Below are positions 1 to 8,485 of a stretch of DNA of 64,000 bases, one piece after another. The DNA lies in NCBI RefSeq assembly GCF_037081715.1, contig NZ_JAZDDH010000001.1, positions 1,054,001 to 1,118,000 of the forward strand, in the 5' to 3' direction. Source of the DNA: Halalkalicoccus sp. CG83. GTDB taxonomy: Archaea; Halobacteriota; Halobacteria; Halobacteriales; Halalkalicoccaceae. Both the position numbers and the translations under genes were made by a program. The stretch's first letter is position 1. Each line of letters begins with the position of its first letter. The notes under the pieces were generated by a model, which ran no database searches, was not told the origin of the DNA, and was given only the letters and a program-made list of their open reading frames with translations.

Positions 1-1
1 G

Positions 2-136
2 GCGTTGCTGGTCCGCGAGCTCACGCGAAGCGAGTTCCCGCGAATCGGAAATGAGACGCTCCGTGAACAGCTTCGTGAGACGGACGCCGAGGCGGGGATG
101 CGTGCGGCCGAGGTCTGGCCCGAGGGCTGGGATTAA
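2..136 (+). CDS. C-terminal end of an unidentified protein (partial)
   Basis: An open frame enters from the left edge and ends at a TAA at 134-136. About 44 residues are visible, ending in AAEVWPEGWD. The composition, rich in Glu, Arg and Asp and evenly amphipathic, looks like a real haloarchaeal protein and not a shadow frame. It runs convergently into truA and the two stop codons share bases. There is too little sequence to assign a family. Confidence 0.6.
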   Translation, partial: ALLVRELTRSEFPRIGNETLREQLRETDAEAGMRAAEVWPEGWD

Positions 137-939
137 CCCATCCGCTGCCCGATCCGAGCGGCGACCCGCGCGCCGGTCTCTCGCTCCACTCGCTTCGCCT
201 CGAACACCGCGCGAGCACTCTCCGCTGCCCGCTCGTCGACCTCGAACTCTACGTCGTAGTCGACGTCGCTCAGAACGAGCGGCTCCGGCGGAGCCGAGGC
301 GATCCCCTCCGGTCCCGACAGCCGCTCTTCCGAGAGGACGCGGTCGATGAACGCGAGGTCGCGCTCGCCCCTGCCGACTGCCTCGACCAGCGAGACGATC
401 CGTCGGACCAGTTGTCTCAGGAAACCGTCCGCGCACAGCGTCACGATCGCGTACGAGCCGTCGCGCTCGAGTCGCGCCTCGTAGATCGTTCGAGTGGTGT
501 CGCCCGAGTCGGACGTGAGGTTGTGGAGGTCGTGGGTGTCGACGAGCGCGCCGAGACACGCCCTCGCGCGTTCGTCGTCGAGGTCCGGAGCGTGGAGGTG
601 ATAGACGTACTCCCGCGAGCGGGCGTCGTAGGTGGCGTGAAACTCCTCGCCGACCTCCGTAGAGGCCCACGCTCGTACGTCGGCCGGGAGGTCGCCGTTG
701 AGCGCGGCCGGCGTGAGCCACTCGGGACAGTCGAGGGCGACCGTCTGGGCGAGCGCGGAGACGCCGGCATCGGTACGCCCGGCCGCGGCGTAGCCCTCCG
801 GTTTCTCGTCCTCGAGTACGCCGAGTTCGCGGAGCGCACGAAAGAGGGTGCCCTCGACGGTCGAAACGTCGGGCTGGCTCGGCTGGCGCTGAAATCCGTG
901 ATAGGGAGTTCCGTCGTATGCGACCCGAAACGCGCGCAT
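133..939 (-). CDS. truA: tRNA pseudouridine(38-40) synthase TruA
   Basis: This enzyme isomerises uridines 38-40 in the tRNA anticodon arm to pseudouridine. The 268-residue protein opens with a TruA-type beta strand (MRAFRVAYDGTPYHGFQRQP). It carries the signature AAGRTDAGVSA, in which Asp57 is the expected catalytic aspartate. Length is normal for archaeal TruA. It is the last of three same-strand genes (hisS, sulfatase, truA), lying 89 bp after the sulfatase, and it meets the partial upstream gene tail to tail. The identification is secure. Confidence 0.95.
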   Translation of the reverse strand: MRAFRVAYDGTPYHGFQRQPSQPDVSTVEGTLFRALRELGVLEDEKPEGYAAAGRTDAGVSALAQTVALDCPEWLTPAALNGDLPADVRAWASTEVGEEFHATYDARSREYVYHLHAPDLDDERARACLGALVDTHDLHNLTSDSGDTTRTIYEARLERDGSYAIVTLCADGFLRQLVRRIVSLVEAVGRGERDLAFIDRVLSEERLSGPEGIASAPPEPLVLSDVDYDVEFEVDERAAESARAVFEAKRVERETGARVAARIGQRMG

Positions 940-1028
940 ACGGACGCTACCGGAGCCGACCCGTATAGCGTTCCCGGCTCACACCTGACGGTTTCGGGGA
1001 CTCCGGCCGGAGGGTCCGACTCCGATGG

Positions 1029-2375
1029 TCAGTCGGACGGCCACGCCATGATCTCCTCGTCGAAATTGCTCGGCGGGACCGGCCCCGAGAGGAGGGGGTC
1101 ATCGGTCCCCTCCATCCACTCGCGGAGCTCCTCGCGAAGCTCCGCGGTCGTCCCCTCGTAGCCGTCGGCGTCGGCAACGTTCTCGCGTTCGTGGGGATCG
1201 GCCTCGAGGTCGTAGAGCTCCTCGTAGGGACGGTTCGGACGCTCGAACTCGTCGCGGACCTCCTCGCCCGAGGGGCTGTGGCGGACGTCGTGGGTGAGAT
1301 AGACGTTCGGAAGCCGCCAGAAGTTCCGGACGTACTTGAACCGCCGGGTGCGGATCGCACGTACCGGATTGTAGGCGTCGTGCCACGTCATTTCGGTGAA
1401 CAGACGCTCGCGGGCGTCGTACTCGTCTTCCTCCTCGCGTAGCAGCGGAAGGAAGCTCCGTCCCGAGATCCGCTCGGGGATCGGTTCGTCGAGCAGGTCG
1501 AGGATCGTCGGCAGCACGTCGACGTTGCTGATCAGTTCCTCGTACCGTGTCCCCGGTTCGATCGTACCGGGAAGCGACACGAGGAGGGCAATCTCGATGC
1601 CGGGATCGTAGAGCGAGCCCTTGGCTCGGGGCATCGCGAGTCCGTGCTCGGTCGTGAAGATCACGAGCGTCTCCTCGTCGATGCCGGCGTCCTCGAGGGC
1701 GTCGATGACCCGTCCAACTCCCCGATCGATCGCCCTGACCATCCCCTGCGCGTCGGCCAGGTCGCGTCGGATACCGGGCTCGTCGGGGAGGTACGACAGC
1801 GGCTCGACCTCGTCCGGATCGGACGGGTCGTAGGGATCGTCCGCGAAGAGGAACCGATCGTCGTCCTCGATGCGGTGGAGCTCGAAGAAGCCGATCGAGG
1901 CGAAGAAGGGATCGTCGAGTCCGCCGTCCTCCAGCCGGTCGGCGAACGTCCCGCTCACCTTCTCGGCGCGGTCGGTCTCGTGGATCGACGGCGGGACGTC
2001 CGGCGAGAGGAGCCGATCGGAGTGAAACTCGTCATAGCCGAGGCGTTCGGGGTTCTCGGTGACGTGCTGGAGCCCGAAGAGATGCGTCTCGTAGCCCGCC
2101 TCCGAGAGGTAGGTGGGCAGGACGCGCTCGTCGTCGTTGAGATCCGGCTCGTCGTGGGCGAGTCCCACCAACCCGTTCTCGTGAGGGCATCTGCCGGTCA
2201 TGAGACTGCCCCGGCTCGGCGAACACTGGGGCGCGGTGGCGAAGGCGTTCTCGAAGGTCGCACCCTCGGACGCCAGCGCGTCGATCCGCGGGGTCTCGAC
2301 GTCGGCCCCGTAGCACCCGAGGTAGCGTCCGAGATCGTGACAGTGGATCAGACAGACGTTGGGGCGATCGGACAC
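1029..2375 (-). CDS. sulfatase family hydrolase
   Basis: A 448-residue alkaline-phosphatase-superfamily sulfatase, which hydrolyses sulfate esters. The motif CSPSRGSLMTGR places Cys51 as the residue converted to formylglycine in active sulfatases, with the usual Arg55. The N-terminus (PNVCLIHCHDLG) replaces the common metal-binding DD pair by HD, a variant seen in arylsulfatase-like relatives. FTTEHG (around residue 240) supplies further metal or substrate contacts. No signal peptide is visible, so it is probably cytoplasmic. It sits between hisS and truA without an obvious functional link. The substrate cannot be predicted, and no formylglycine-generating enzyme is seen in the window. Confidence 0.88.
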   Translation of the reverse strand: MSDRPNVCLIHCHDLGRYLGCYGADVETPRIDALASEGATFENAFATAPQCSPSRGSLMTGRCPHENGLVGLAHDEPDLNDDERVLPTYLSEAGYETHLFGLQHVTENPERLGYDEFHSDRLLSPDVPPSIHETDRAEKVSGTFADRLEDGGLDDPFFASIGFFELHRIEDDDRFLFADDPYDPSDPDEVEPLSYLPDEPGIRRDLADAQGMVRAIDRGVGRVIDALEDAGIDEETLVIFTTEHGLAMPRAKGSLYDPGIEIALLVSLPGTIEPGTRYEELISNVDVLPTILDLLDEPIPERISGRSFLPLLREEEDEYDARERLFTEMTWHDAYNPVRAIRTRRFKYVRNFWRLPNVYLTHDVRHSPSGEEVRDEFERPNRPYEELYDLEADPHERENVADADGYEGTTAELREELREWMEGTDDPLLSGPVPPSNFDEEIMAWPSD

Positions 2376-2505
2376 GGACGCGGTTAAAGAAGTTCGCCTG
2401 AAAACGCCTGTGATATATGTCGAGGGGAGAATCTCGTCCCGGGACGGGACCGTTTTTGACGAGCGTTCGCGATCGGAGTCGGGATCGAGGTCGCCGGCGA
2501 TTCGA

Positions 2506-3804
2506 TCACTCGAAGTCGTCGTAGGTGGGTCGTTCGAACTCGCCGGGGAACGCGTCGACCGGAACCGCCGTCTGCTCGCCCGAGGCCATCCCCTTGACCG
2601 TGATCTCGTCGTTCGCGAGGTCGCGCTCGCCGACGATCACGACCGTCTCGGCGTCGATCGAGTCGGCGTAGTTCATCTGTGCGCCGAAGCTCCGCCCCGA
2701 GAGATCGGTCTCGACGACGTTGCCCCGCTCGCGCAGTTCGCGGGCGATCCGTGCGGCGACCGGACGGGTGTCGCCCACCCGGAGGACGTAGTAGTCGGTC
2801 TCGAGGGACTCGTCGGGCCAGACGCCGGCGCGCCGACACAGCTCCGAGAGGGTGGCGTGGCCGAGGGCGACGCCGACCGCGGGCGTGGGCTGGCCGCCGA
2901 AGCCCTCGATCAGGTCGTCGTAGCGTCCGCCGCCGAACACCGACCTACTAACCTCGCCGGTCGAGTCGAAACACTCGAAGACGACGCCGGTGTAGTAGTC
3001 GAGTCCGCGCGCGGTCTCGAGCGAGACCGAGCAGAACTCCCGGGCGCCGAGGTCCTCGACGGCCTCGAGCACGTTCTCGAGGTTCGCAACCGCGCGCTCG
3101 ACGCGCTCGGTGCCGGCGAACTCGACGAGCTCGTCCAGGTCGTCGGTGTCGAGCAGCGCGTCGAACTCCTCGGCCTGCTCCCGCGAGAGTCCGGCCTCCG
3201 TGAGCAGGGCGTGGTACTCCGTCCGCTTGACCTTCTCGCGTTTGTCGACCGCGCGGATCGCCTCGCGCGTCTCGACGTCTGCGTCGAACGACTCCAGCAG
3301 CCCGCCGAGGATGTCGCGATGCGAGACGCGGAACTCGAAGTCCTCGGCGGTGAGTCCCAGCCCGGAGAGGGCGTCGGCGCAGTAGGCGAGGATCTCGGCG
3401 TCGGCCTCGGGCTCCGCGGAGCCGAAGACGTCGACGTTGGTCTGGTAGAACTCGCGAAACCGACCCTGTTGGACCTGCTCGTACCGCCAGAACGGCCGGG
3501 TCGAGAACCACTTGATCGGCTTCGAGAGCTCCTGTTGTTTCGCGACGACCATCCGCGCGACCGTCGGGGTCAGCTCCGGCGTCATCGCGACGTCGCGTCC
3601 CCCGCGATCGGTGAAGCTGTAGAGCTCGTCGACGATCTCCTCGCCGCTCTTGTCGACGTACATCTCCGTGGGTTCGAGGGTGGGCGTCCCGATCTCCCGG
3701 AAGCCGTAGCGCCGCGCGGCAGCCTCTAGCTCGTCGATCACCACACGCCGGGCGCGCATCTCGCCGGGGTAGAAGTCACGAAAGCCCTTGATCCGCTCGT
3801 ACAT
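2506..3804 (-). CDS. hisS: histidine--tRNA ligase
   Basis: Class II histidyl-tRNA synthetase, 432 residues, charging tRNA-His. It begins with the HisRS signature IKGFRDFYPGEM and contains the class II motif 2 region (PFWRYEQVQQGRFREFYQ). The histidine-binding HisA motif is RGLDYYTGVVFE, and FGGGRYDDLI is motif-3-like. The C-terminal anticodon-binding domain runs from about residue 330 to the end. It is the first gene of a minus-strand run with the sulfatase and truA; the 130-bp gap after it suggests independent promoters may exist. Confidence 0.96.
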   Translation of the reverse strand: MYERIKGFRDFYPGEMRARRVVIDELEAAARRYGFREIGTPTLEPTEMYVDKSGEEIVDELYSFTDRGGRDVAMTPELTPTVARMVVAKQQELSKPIKWFSTRPFWRYEQVQQGRFREFYQTNVDVFGSAEPEADAEILAYCADALSGLGLTAEDFEFRVSHRDILGGLLESFDADVETREAIRAVDKREKVKRTEYHALLTEAGLSREQAEEFDALLDTDDLDELVEFAGTERVERAVANLENVLEAVEDLGAREFCSVSLETARGLDYYTGVVFECFDSTGEVSRSVFGGGRYDDLIEGFGGQPTPAVGVALGHATLSELCRRAGVWPDESLETDYYVLRVGDTRPVAARIARELRERGNVVETDLSGRSFGAQMNYADSIDAETVVIVGERDLANDEITVKGMASGEQTAVPVDAFPGEFERPTYDDFE

Positions 3805-4193
3805 GCGCGGGCCTTCGCGGCTCCGGCGCTTGAAGCTGTTCCTCTCCGTTCGTCACCGTGCCGGAGGGGTCGGCCGAACGCTCAGCCGCCGTCGACGGGT
3901 TCACGAGTGGCGCGAGCGACGCCGGTAACCGTCGACGATCGATCGCGGTTCGGGACGGGTACGATCGAGGAGGGAAGCCGATTCGCGACGGCTTCGTTCA
4001 TCCGGCGCGAACCGGCTGAATCCCGTGGTCGTTAGCGGCTTCCGTCCAAATTAGCTCGTTCGTGGTGATATTAGCGTTCGTTCACCCGATCTGTGTTATC
4101 TCGGATCGTTTTCATCGATGCATGTTATGTGGTATGGGGTAGTACACCCTCCACGGGCCGCCCCTCGAGAGGGTGGTCCGGGAGGAGATATCC
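3805..4193. other. intergenic region without a recognised gene
   Basis: This stretch of about 390 bp separates the divergent hisS and DUF4013 genes. It becomes less GC-rich towards 4040-4140, where several AT-rich tracts (TGATATTAGC, GTTATGTGGTATG) could hold the promoter of the rightward gene. A short hairpin CCCT-CGAG-AGGG lies at about 4162-4173. A GGAGG at 4181-4185 stands 8 nt before the ATG at 4194 and decides that start over the upstream GTG at 4173. I see no RNA gene. Confidence 0.5.
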
Positions 4194-4970
4194 ATGAGAG
4201 AAGACGATCCGAAACGCGGAACCGACCGGAGAGTAGCGAGCCACGGCGAGCGATCCGGAGTGATCGCGGGCGTCGAGAAGGCGATCAGGTATCCCACGGA
4301 GAGCGACGACGTCGTGCGAACCGTCGCCATCGGCGGCCTGCTGATGCTGTTCGGATTTCTCGTCGTCCCGCTGTTCGTCGTCGGGGGATACGCCATCAGG
4401 GTACTCGACCGTACCGCGAGCGGCGATGACGCCCCGCCGACGTTCGACGCGTGGGGAGAGATGACCGTGACCGGCCTCAAGGCGGTCGTCATCGGCTTCG
4501 TCTACATGCTGCTCCCGACGGTCGTGGGCGGGGGCGTCTTTCTCGTCGGCGTCCTCGGGGTGGGCGTCTCCGGTGACGGGGCGATCGCGGGTCTCGGGCT
4601 GCTCGGCGCGATGCTGGGGGGGCTGCTCTGGTTCGCTCTCTCGCTGCTGGTCGCCTACCTAGTTCCGGCGGCATTGGCGAACTTCGCCGAGACGCCCACG
4701 CTCGGCGCCGGATTCGACCTCGGAACGCTGAAGCCGGTCTGGCTGTCCCGGACGTACGCCCTCGGCTGGGCGACCGCGTTCCTCGTGTTGTTGATCGGCG
4801 GGCTCGTCACGGCGGTCCTCAACGTCGTTCCGGTTCTGGGGACGATCGCGGGGGCGTTCGTGGGGTTTTACTTCGCGATCGCGGCCTACTCCGTGATCGG
4901 CCACACCTGGGCGGACGTGTCTACGGTGCCGCGTCGCGACCACGAGACGCTGAACGATCCCGCCGTCTGA
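4194..4970 (+). CDS. DUF4013-type polytopic membrane protein
   Basis: A membrane protein of 258 residues with a basic N-terminus and about four to five hydrophobic segments. One lies near residue 50 (GGLLMLFGFLVVPLFVVGGY), then come long Gly/Val/Leu-rich segments and a final pair containing LGWATAFLVLLIGGLV. The motif VPAALANFAETPTLGAGFDL before the last helices is typical of the DUF4013 family, whose function is unknown. The ATG at 4194 is preferred because of its strong Shine-Dalgarno sequence. No partner gene is adjacent. Confidence 0.72.
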   Translation: MREDDPKRGTDRRVASHGERSGVIAGVEKAIRYPTESDDVVRTVAIGGLLMLFGFLVVPLFVVGGYAIRVLDRTASGDDAPPTFDAWGEMTVTGLKAVVIGFVYMLLPTVVGGGVFLVGVLGVGVSGDGAIAGLGLLGAMLGGLLWFALSLLVAYLVPAALANFAETPTLGAGFDLGTLKPVWLSRTYALGWATAFLVLLIGGLVTAVLNVVPVLGTIAGAFVGFYFAIAAYSVIGHTWADVSTVPRRDHETLNDPAV

Positions 4971-5137
4971 GATCCCTCTACCTTTTTCACCGCCGGTCCG
5001 TTCCGTGAACCGATAGGTGCCCGTTCGAGGGCGTTCTCGAGTCCGCTCGATCGCTCCGCCGTAGTGTCTCACGAGACGAGCGCCGCGAGCGAGGTGAGCG
5101 TATCGGTCGGCGCTGCGGGGAGGCCGACGTCCGTCGG

Positions 5138-6010
5138 TCAGATCGCGATCAGCGTCACGCCACAGATCGCGAGCGCCGCCGCGAACAGCCGGAGCGCGAA
5201 CGCCTCCTCGCGCAGCACCAGCCCCCCGAGCACGACCGCGACGATCGCCTGCGTGTTGATGATCGGCGAGGCGATGCTCGCCGGGAGGCTCGAGAAGGCG
5301 ATCGCGGTGGTGTGCTCGCCGACGGCGACGACGGCTCCCGCGGCGAGGAACTTCGGGAGATCGGCGCGAACGCCGCCGGGCCAGGTCCGGATCGCCTGCG
5401 GGGCGAGCACGATTGCCATCCCACCGAGCAGCGAGACGACCAACAGCGATGGCGGGACGGCGAGCTCCTGGAGGGTCACACGGCGGCCGACGTCGCCGAC
5501 GGCGTAGAGCGCCGCGCTCAGCAACGCGAACCCCGCGGCCCGCGAGCCCGCGGCCCGACGCAGCGGCGCGAGCCACGCGCCGCCCTGGAAGTTCGCGACG
5601 TACACCGCGACCGTCGCCAGCGCGATCCCCGCCAGCTGGAGCGAGGTGAGATGCTCGCCGAGCAGGAGGATCTCCAGCGGCAGAACGAACACCGGCACGA
5701 TCTTGCTGATCGGCGCGACGTAGGAGATCTCGCCGACCGCGATCGCGCGGATGAACGCCATGAACGCGAGCGAGTTCGAGACGACGATCACCGCGATACC
5801 GACGCCGCCGTCGAGCAACAGCCGGATCGGCGACGGGCCGGCCGCGGGCATCGAGCCGACCGCGACCGGCAGGTAGAGCGCGATCGCGAGGGGGTGGACG
5901 ACGGTGACGATGACGCTCGCGGAGTACGACGGGAAGTAGCGTTTCAGCGCGAACAGATAGCTACCCCAGACGCACGCGGCGAGCACGGCGACGGCGAGTC
6001 CGGGGTCCAT
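5138..6010 (-). CDS. EamA/DMT-superfamily transporter
   Basis: A 290-residue integral membrane protein with ten predicted hydrophobic segments in two repeats of five, the fold of the drug/metabolite transporter (EamA) family. The N-terminus has the family motif ACVWGSYLFALKRY, and the halves are joined near FQGGAWLAPLRRA. EamA proteins export or import small metabolites; substrate cannot be deduced. It stands alone, 36 bp downstream of the PP-loop ATPase gene on the same strand, so it could be the tail of the rps19e operon. Confidence 0.85.
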   Translation of the reverse strand: MDPGLAVAVLAACVWGSYLFALKRYFPSYSASVIVTVVHPLAIALYLPVAVGSMPAAGPSPIRLLLDGGVGIAVIVVSNSLAFMAFIRAIAVGEISYVAPISKIVPVFVLPLEILLLGEHLTSLQLAGIALATVAVYVANFQGGAWLAPLRRAAGSRAAGFALLSAALYAVGDVGRRVTLQELAVPPSLLVVSLLGGMAIVLAPQAIRTWPGGVRADLPKFLAAGAVVAVGEHTTAIAFSSLPASIASPIINTQAIVAVVLGGLVLREEAFALRLFAAALAICGVTLIAI

Positions 6011-6046
6011 ACCGGGCGCTCTCCCGCCCGGGCAAAGAGCGGTTCG

Positions 6047-6643
6047 TTATCGTGATCGGAAGCCGGTGACGGAGGTCTGTTCGTGGTCGGGAAAGACGTC
6101 GGCGACGGCCTCGGCTCCCGCCCTCTCCGCGAGCAGCGCACGGAGTTCGGCCTCGTAGTCGGCGCGCTCGATCGACTCGCTCGGACCGACCTCGACGGTC
6201 AGGTTCTCCTCGACCAGCCCGTCGACCGCACCTCGTCCGAACCCCGACAGCGGTGCGACGTAGTCGACGCCGTGGCGATCCTCGAGGCTCTGGGCCCGTG
6301 CCCGGGAGACCGAGGGGACGCGGTCGTCCCGACGGGTACCGTCCGCGACCGCGTTGAACTCCTCGCCCGCGAGCCGTTCCAGCGCGTGGACGTGGACCTG
6401 CTGGATGCCGTTTCGTGGGTAGCCGTCCTCGAGCATCCGTTCGACCGCGGCCTCGGCCACCGCCCGATCGAGCTCCAGGGGTCGGAAGTCGAACGCCGTT
6501 CCCTCCGCCGCTCGTTCCGCGTGTCGCCAGTCGTCGGTGATTCCGAAGCGGGCCGTCACGAGGGTGACGTCGTAGAAGGCCGAGAGCAAGAGCGCCGCGA
6601 GCGATGAGTCCTTGCCGCCGCTGTAGAGCAGCCCGAGATCCAT
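6047..6643 (-). CDS. PP-loop ATP-pyrophosphatase superfamily protein
   Basis: A 198-residue protein with the PP-loop SGGKDSSL at residues 8-15, which binds ATP in adenylating enzymes of the asparagine synthetase, TtuA and ThiI superfamily. A second motif, FNAVADGTRRDDR, matches the adenylation-site region of such enzymes. The cysteine pairs of TtuA-like thiolases are absent, so a simple amidotransferase-like or unknown nucleotidyl activity is more likely. It starts 7 bp after the PDCD5-like gene and is co-transcribed with it and S19e, suggesting a translation-linked or RNA-modification role. The exact reaction is unknown. Confidence 0.8.
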   Translation of the reverse strand: MDLGLLYSGGKDSSLAALLLSAFYDVTLVTARFGITDDWRHAERAAEGTAFDFRPLELDRAVAEAAVERMLEDGYPRNGIQQVHVHALERLAGEEFNAVADGTRRDDRVPSVSRARAQSLEDRHGVDYVAPLSGFGRGAVDGLVEENLTVEVGPSESIERADYEAELRALLAERAGAEAVADVFPDHEQTSVTGFRSR

Positions 6644-6650
6644 TCCGGCC

Positions 6651-7013
6651 TCAGCGCCGGCGAATGTCGTAGCTCTGGCTGTCCGGCGTGAGTTCGCGAA
6701 GCAGCTGTTTCATCTTCTCCTCGTCGATCTTGCCCTGGATGCGTCCGCTCTGGGCCAGCCCGAGGATCTGTCGCTCGACCTGGTCGGCGAAGTCGGGCTT
6801 GCTCATCCGGACGGAGTTGAGTCGTTGTCGTGCGCCGTCGGTGAGGTGTTTGCGGAGCATCGCCTTCTTCTGGGCGTCCGCCTGCTGCTGTTGTTGCTCC
6901 TGGGCCTGGGCTCGTGCCTCCTCGGAACCCGCGCCCTCCTGTTGCTCCTGAAGCTGTTCGAGCTTCTTCTGTCTGAGCTCCTCGAGCCGCTCGTCGTCGG
7001 GGCTTCCGCTCAT
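6651..7013 (-). CDS. PDCD5-like DNA-binding protein
   Basis: A 120-residue protein of the archaeal and eukaryotic PDCD5/TFAR19 family. The N-terminal half is a Gln-rich charged helix (residues 10-50). The C-terminal three-helix core carries the family signature [20 protein letters not shown] and ends [12 protein letters not shown]. Archaeal members bind DNA in vitro, but their cellular role is unclear. It lies between rps19e (61 bp upstream) and the PP-loop gene (7 bp downstream), the widely conserved archaeal S19e-PDCD5 arrangement. Confidence 0.93.
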   Translation of the reverse strand: MSGSPDDERLEELRQKKLEQLQEQQEGAGSEEARAQAQEQQQQQADAQKKAMLRKHLTDGARQRLNSVRMSKPDFADQVERQILGLAQSGRIQGKIDEEKMKQLLRELTPDSQSYDIRRR

Positions 7014-7074
7014 GATGTGATAACGTTTCTACGCCGTCGACAAAACGATTACGGAGCCCGATCGGGGGGCCGGT

Positions 7075-7536
7075 TCAGGCGTAGCGTTCGAGCTCGGGAC
7101 GTTCCTCGACGAGCGAGGCGAGGACCTCGCCGGCGACGTCGTCGAGCAGGCTGCGGCCCTCGGCGGTGACCTCGCGGCCTTCCGAGCCGTGCTCGCCGAC
7201 TAACCCCTCCTCTTGGAGCTGCTGGAGGATGGTGCGGATGATCTTGTCGCTGCCGTCGCTCTGGCGGGGCGGTGCGACGCGATAGCGGTTCGAGCCGCGC
7301 TTCGCGCCGCCGTAGTGGGTCGCGAGTCGCTCGACGCCGACGGGGCCGTCGACGGCGACCCGCCGAAGCAGGCTCGCGGCGCGGACGTACCAGAAGTCCT
7401 CCTGCTCGGGGGGGAGTTCGCGGTCGGCGCTGGCCTTGGTGTAGGCGGCCCAGTCGGGCTCCTCGATTCGGTCGGCCAGTCGATCGGAGAGTTCCTCGAT
7501 GAGCGCGTCCGCCGGCACGTCGTAGAGCGTCGTCAT
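7075..7536 (-). CDS. rps19e: 30S ribosomal protein S19e
   Basis: Archaeal and eukaryotic small-subunit protein S19e, 153 residues. Family features are LYDVPADALIEEL, the winged-helix region FWYVRAASLLRRVAVDGPVGV, and THYGGAKRGSNR. The open frame extends upstream by 61 codons, but the start at 7536 (MTTLYDVPAD) matches the family and places the promoter in the 85-bp gap shared divergently with thiL. It heads the rps19e-PDCD5-PP-loop operon. Confidence 0.95.
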   Translation of the reverse strand: MTTLYDVPADALIEELSDRLADRIEEPDWAAYTKASADRELPPEQEDFWYVRAASLLRRVAVDGPVGVERLATHYGGAKRGSNRYRVAPPRQSDGSDKIIRTILQQLQEEGLVGEHGSEGREVTAEGRSLLDDVAGEVLASLVEERPELERYA

Positions 7537-7621
7537 TGGCGATCGTTCGCCGGTGTGACTGTTAAACCCATCGTCTTCCGCGGACCGGGTTGCTTTTCTC
7601 CGACGCTCGCACACCCCGTCC
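7537..7621. promoter_or_regulatory. divergent promoter region between rps19e and thiL
   Basis: An 85-bp spacer serves two divergent genes. On the leftward side, GTTAAACC on the plus strand (complement GGTTTAAC) at about 7560-7567 is a plausible TATA element for rps19e at a leaderless-type distance of about 25 nt. A T-rich GCTTTTCTCC near 7591 lies about 28 nt before the thiL ATG. These are assigned by position and base composition only. Confidence 0.4.
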
Positions 7622-8485
7622 ATGGACGAACGGGCCGCGCTGGGATCGATCGCCGCCGCGCTCGACCACGCGGGCGACGACGCCGCCGTGGTTGACGGAC
7701 AGGTGCTCACGACCGACATGCTCCACGAGACGACGGACTTCCCCGACGGGACGACCCGCTATACGGCGGGCTGGCGGGCGGTCGGTGCGTCGCTGTCGGA
7801 CGTCGCGGCGATGGGCGCGGAGGCGACGGCGGCGGTCGCCGTCTACGCCGCCCCGACGTTCGTCGAGCGCGAGCTCCTCGACTTCCTCGCGGGCGCACGC
7901 GACGTCTGCGAGGCCGTCGGCGCGGAGTACGTCGGCGGCGACCTCGACGCCAACGAGGAGTTCACCGTCGCGACGACGGCGCTCGGACGGACCGACGAGC
8001 CGATCCACCGTTCGGGGGCCCAGCCCGGCGAGGCCGTCTGCGTCACGGGAACGCTCGGTCGGAGCGCGGCCGCCCTTCGACTCTTCGAGCGCGGCGAGGC
8101 TGGACGAGCGAACGAGTGCTTTCGGTTCGTCCCCCGGGTCGCAGCCGGCCGTGCGCTCGCGCCGCACGCGAGCGCGATGATGGACTCGAGCGACGGCCTG
8201 GCGCGTTCGCTCCATCAGCTCGCCGAGGCGAGCGGCTGTGGCTTCGCGATAGAGCGCGACGCGATCCCGGTCGACGAGACGCTTCGGGAGGTCGCGGAAA
8301 GCGAGGCGACCACGCTCGCGACCACCTTCGGCGAGGACTTTGAACTGGTGTTCACGCTTCCCGAGCGGTCGAGCGGGCTCCTCGAAGGAGACGTCGAGGT
8401 CCCGATCACCGTCGTCGGCGAGGTGACCGAGTCGGATCTCACGATCGACGGCGAGGCGCTCCCGGACCGGGGCTTCACCCACTAA
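7622..8485 (+). CDS. thiL: thiamine-phosphate kinase
   Basis: ThiL phosphorylates thiamine monophosphate to thiamine diphosphate, the active cofactor. The 287-residue protein has the PurM/ThiL fold signatures GDDAAVVDG, TTDMLHETTDFP (metal-binding acidic motif), ASLSDVAAMGAEATAA and MDSSDGLARSLHQLA, and ends in a C-terminal region with GEDFELVF. It is slightly shorter than bacterial ThiL. It runs convergently into the M50 protease gene with a 4-bp overlap of the ends. Confidence 0.93.
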   Translation: MDERAALGSIAAALDHAGDDAAVVDGQVLTTDMLHETTDFPDGTTRYTAGWRAVGASLSDVAAMGAEATAAVAVYAAPTFVERELLDFLAGARDVCEAVGAEYVGGDLDANEEFTVATTALGRTDEPIHRSGAQPGEAVCVTGTLGRSAAALRLFERGEAGRANECFRFVPRVAAGRALAPHASAMMDSSDGLARSLHQLAEASGCGFAIERDAIPVDETLREVAESEATTLATTFGEDFELVFTLPERSSGLLEGDVEVPITVVGEVTESDLTIDGEALPDRGFTH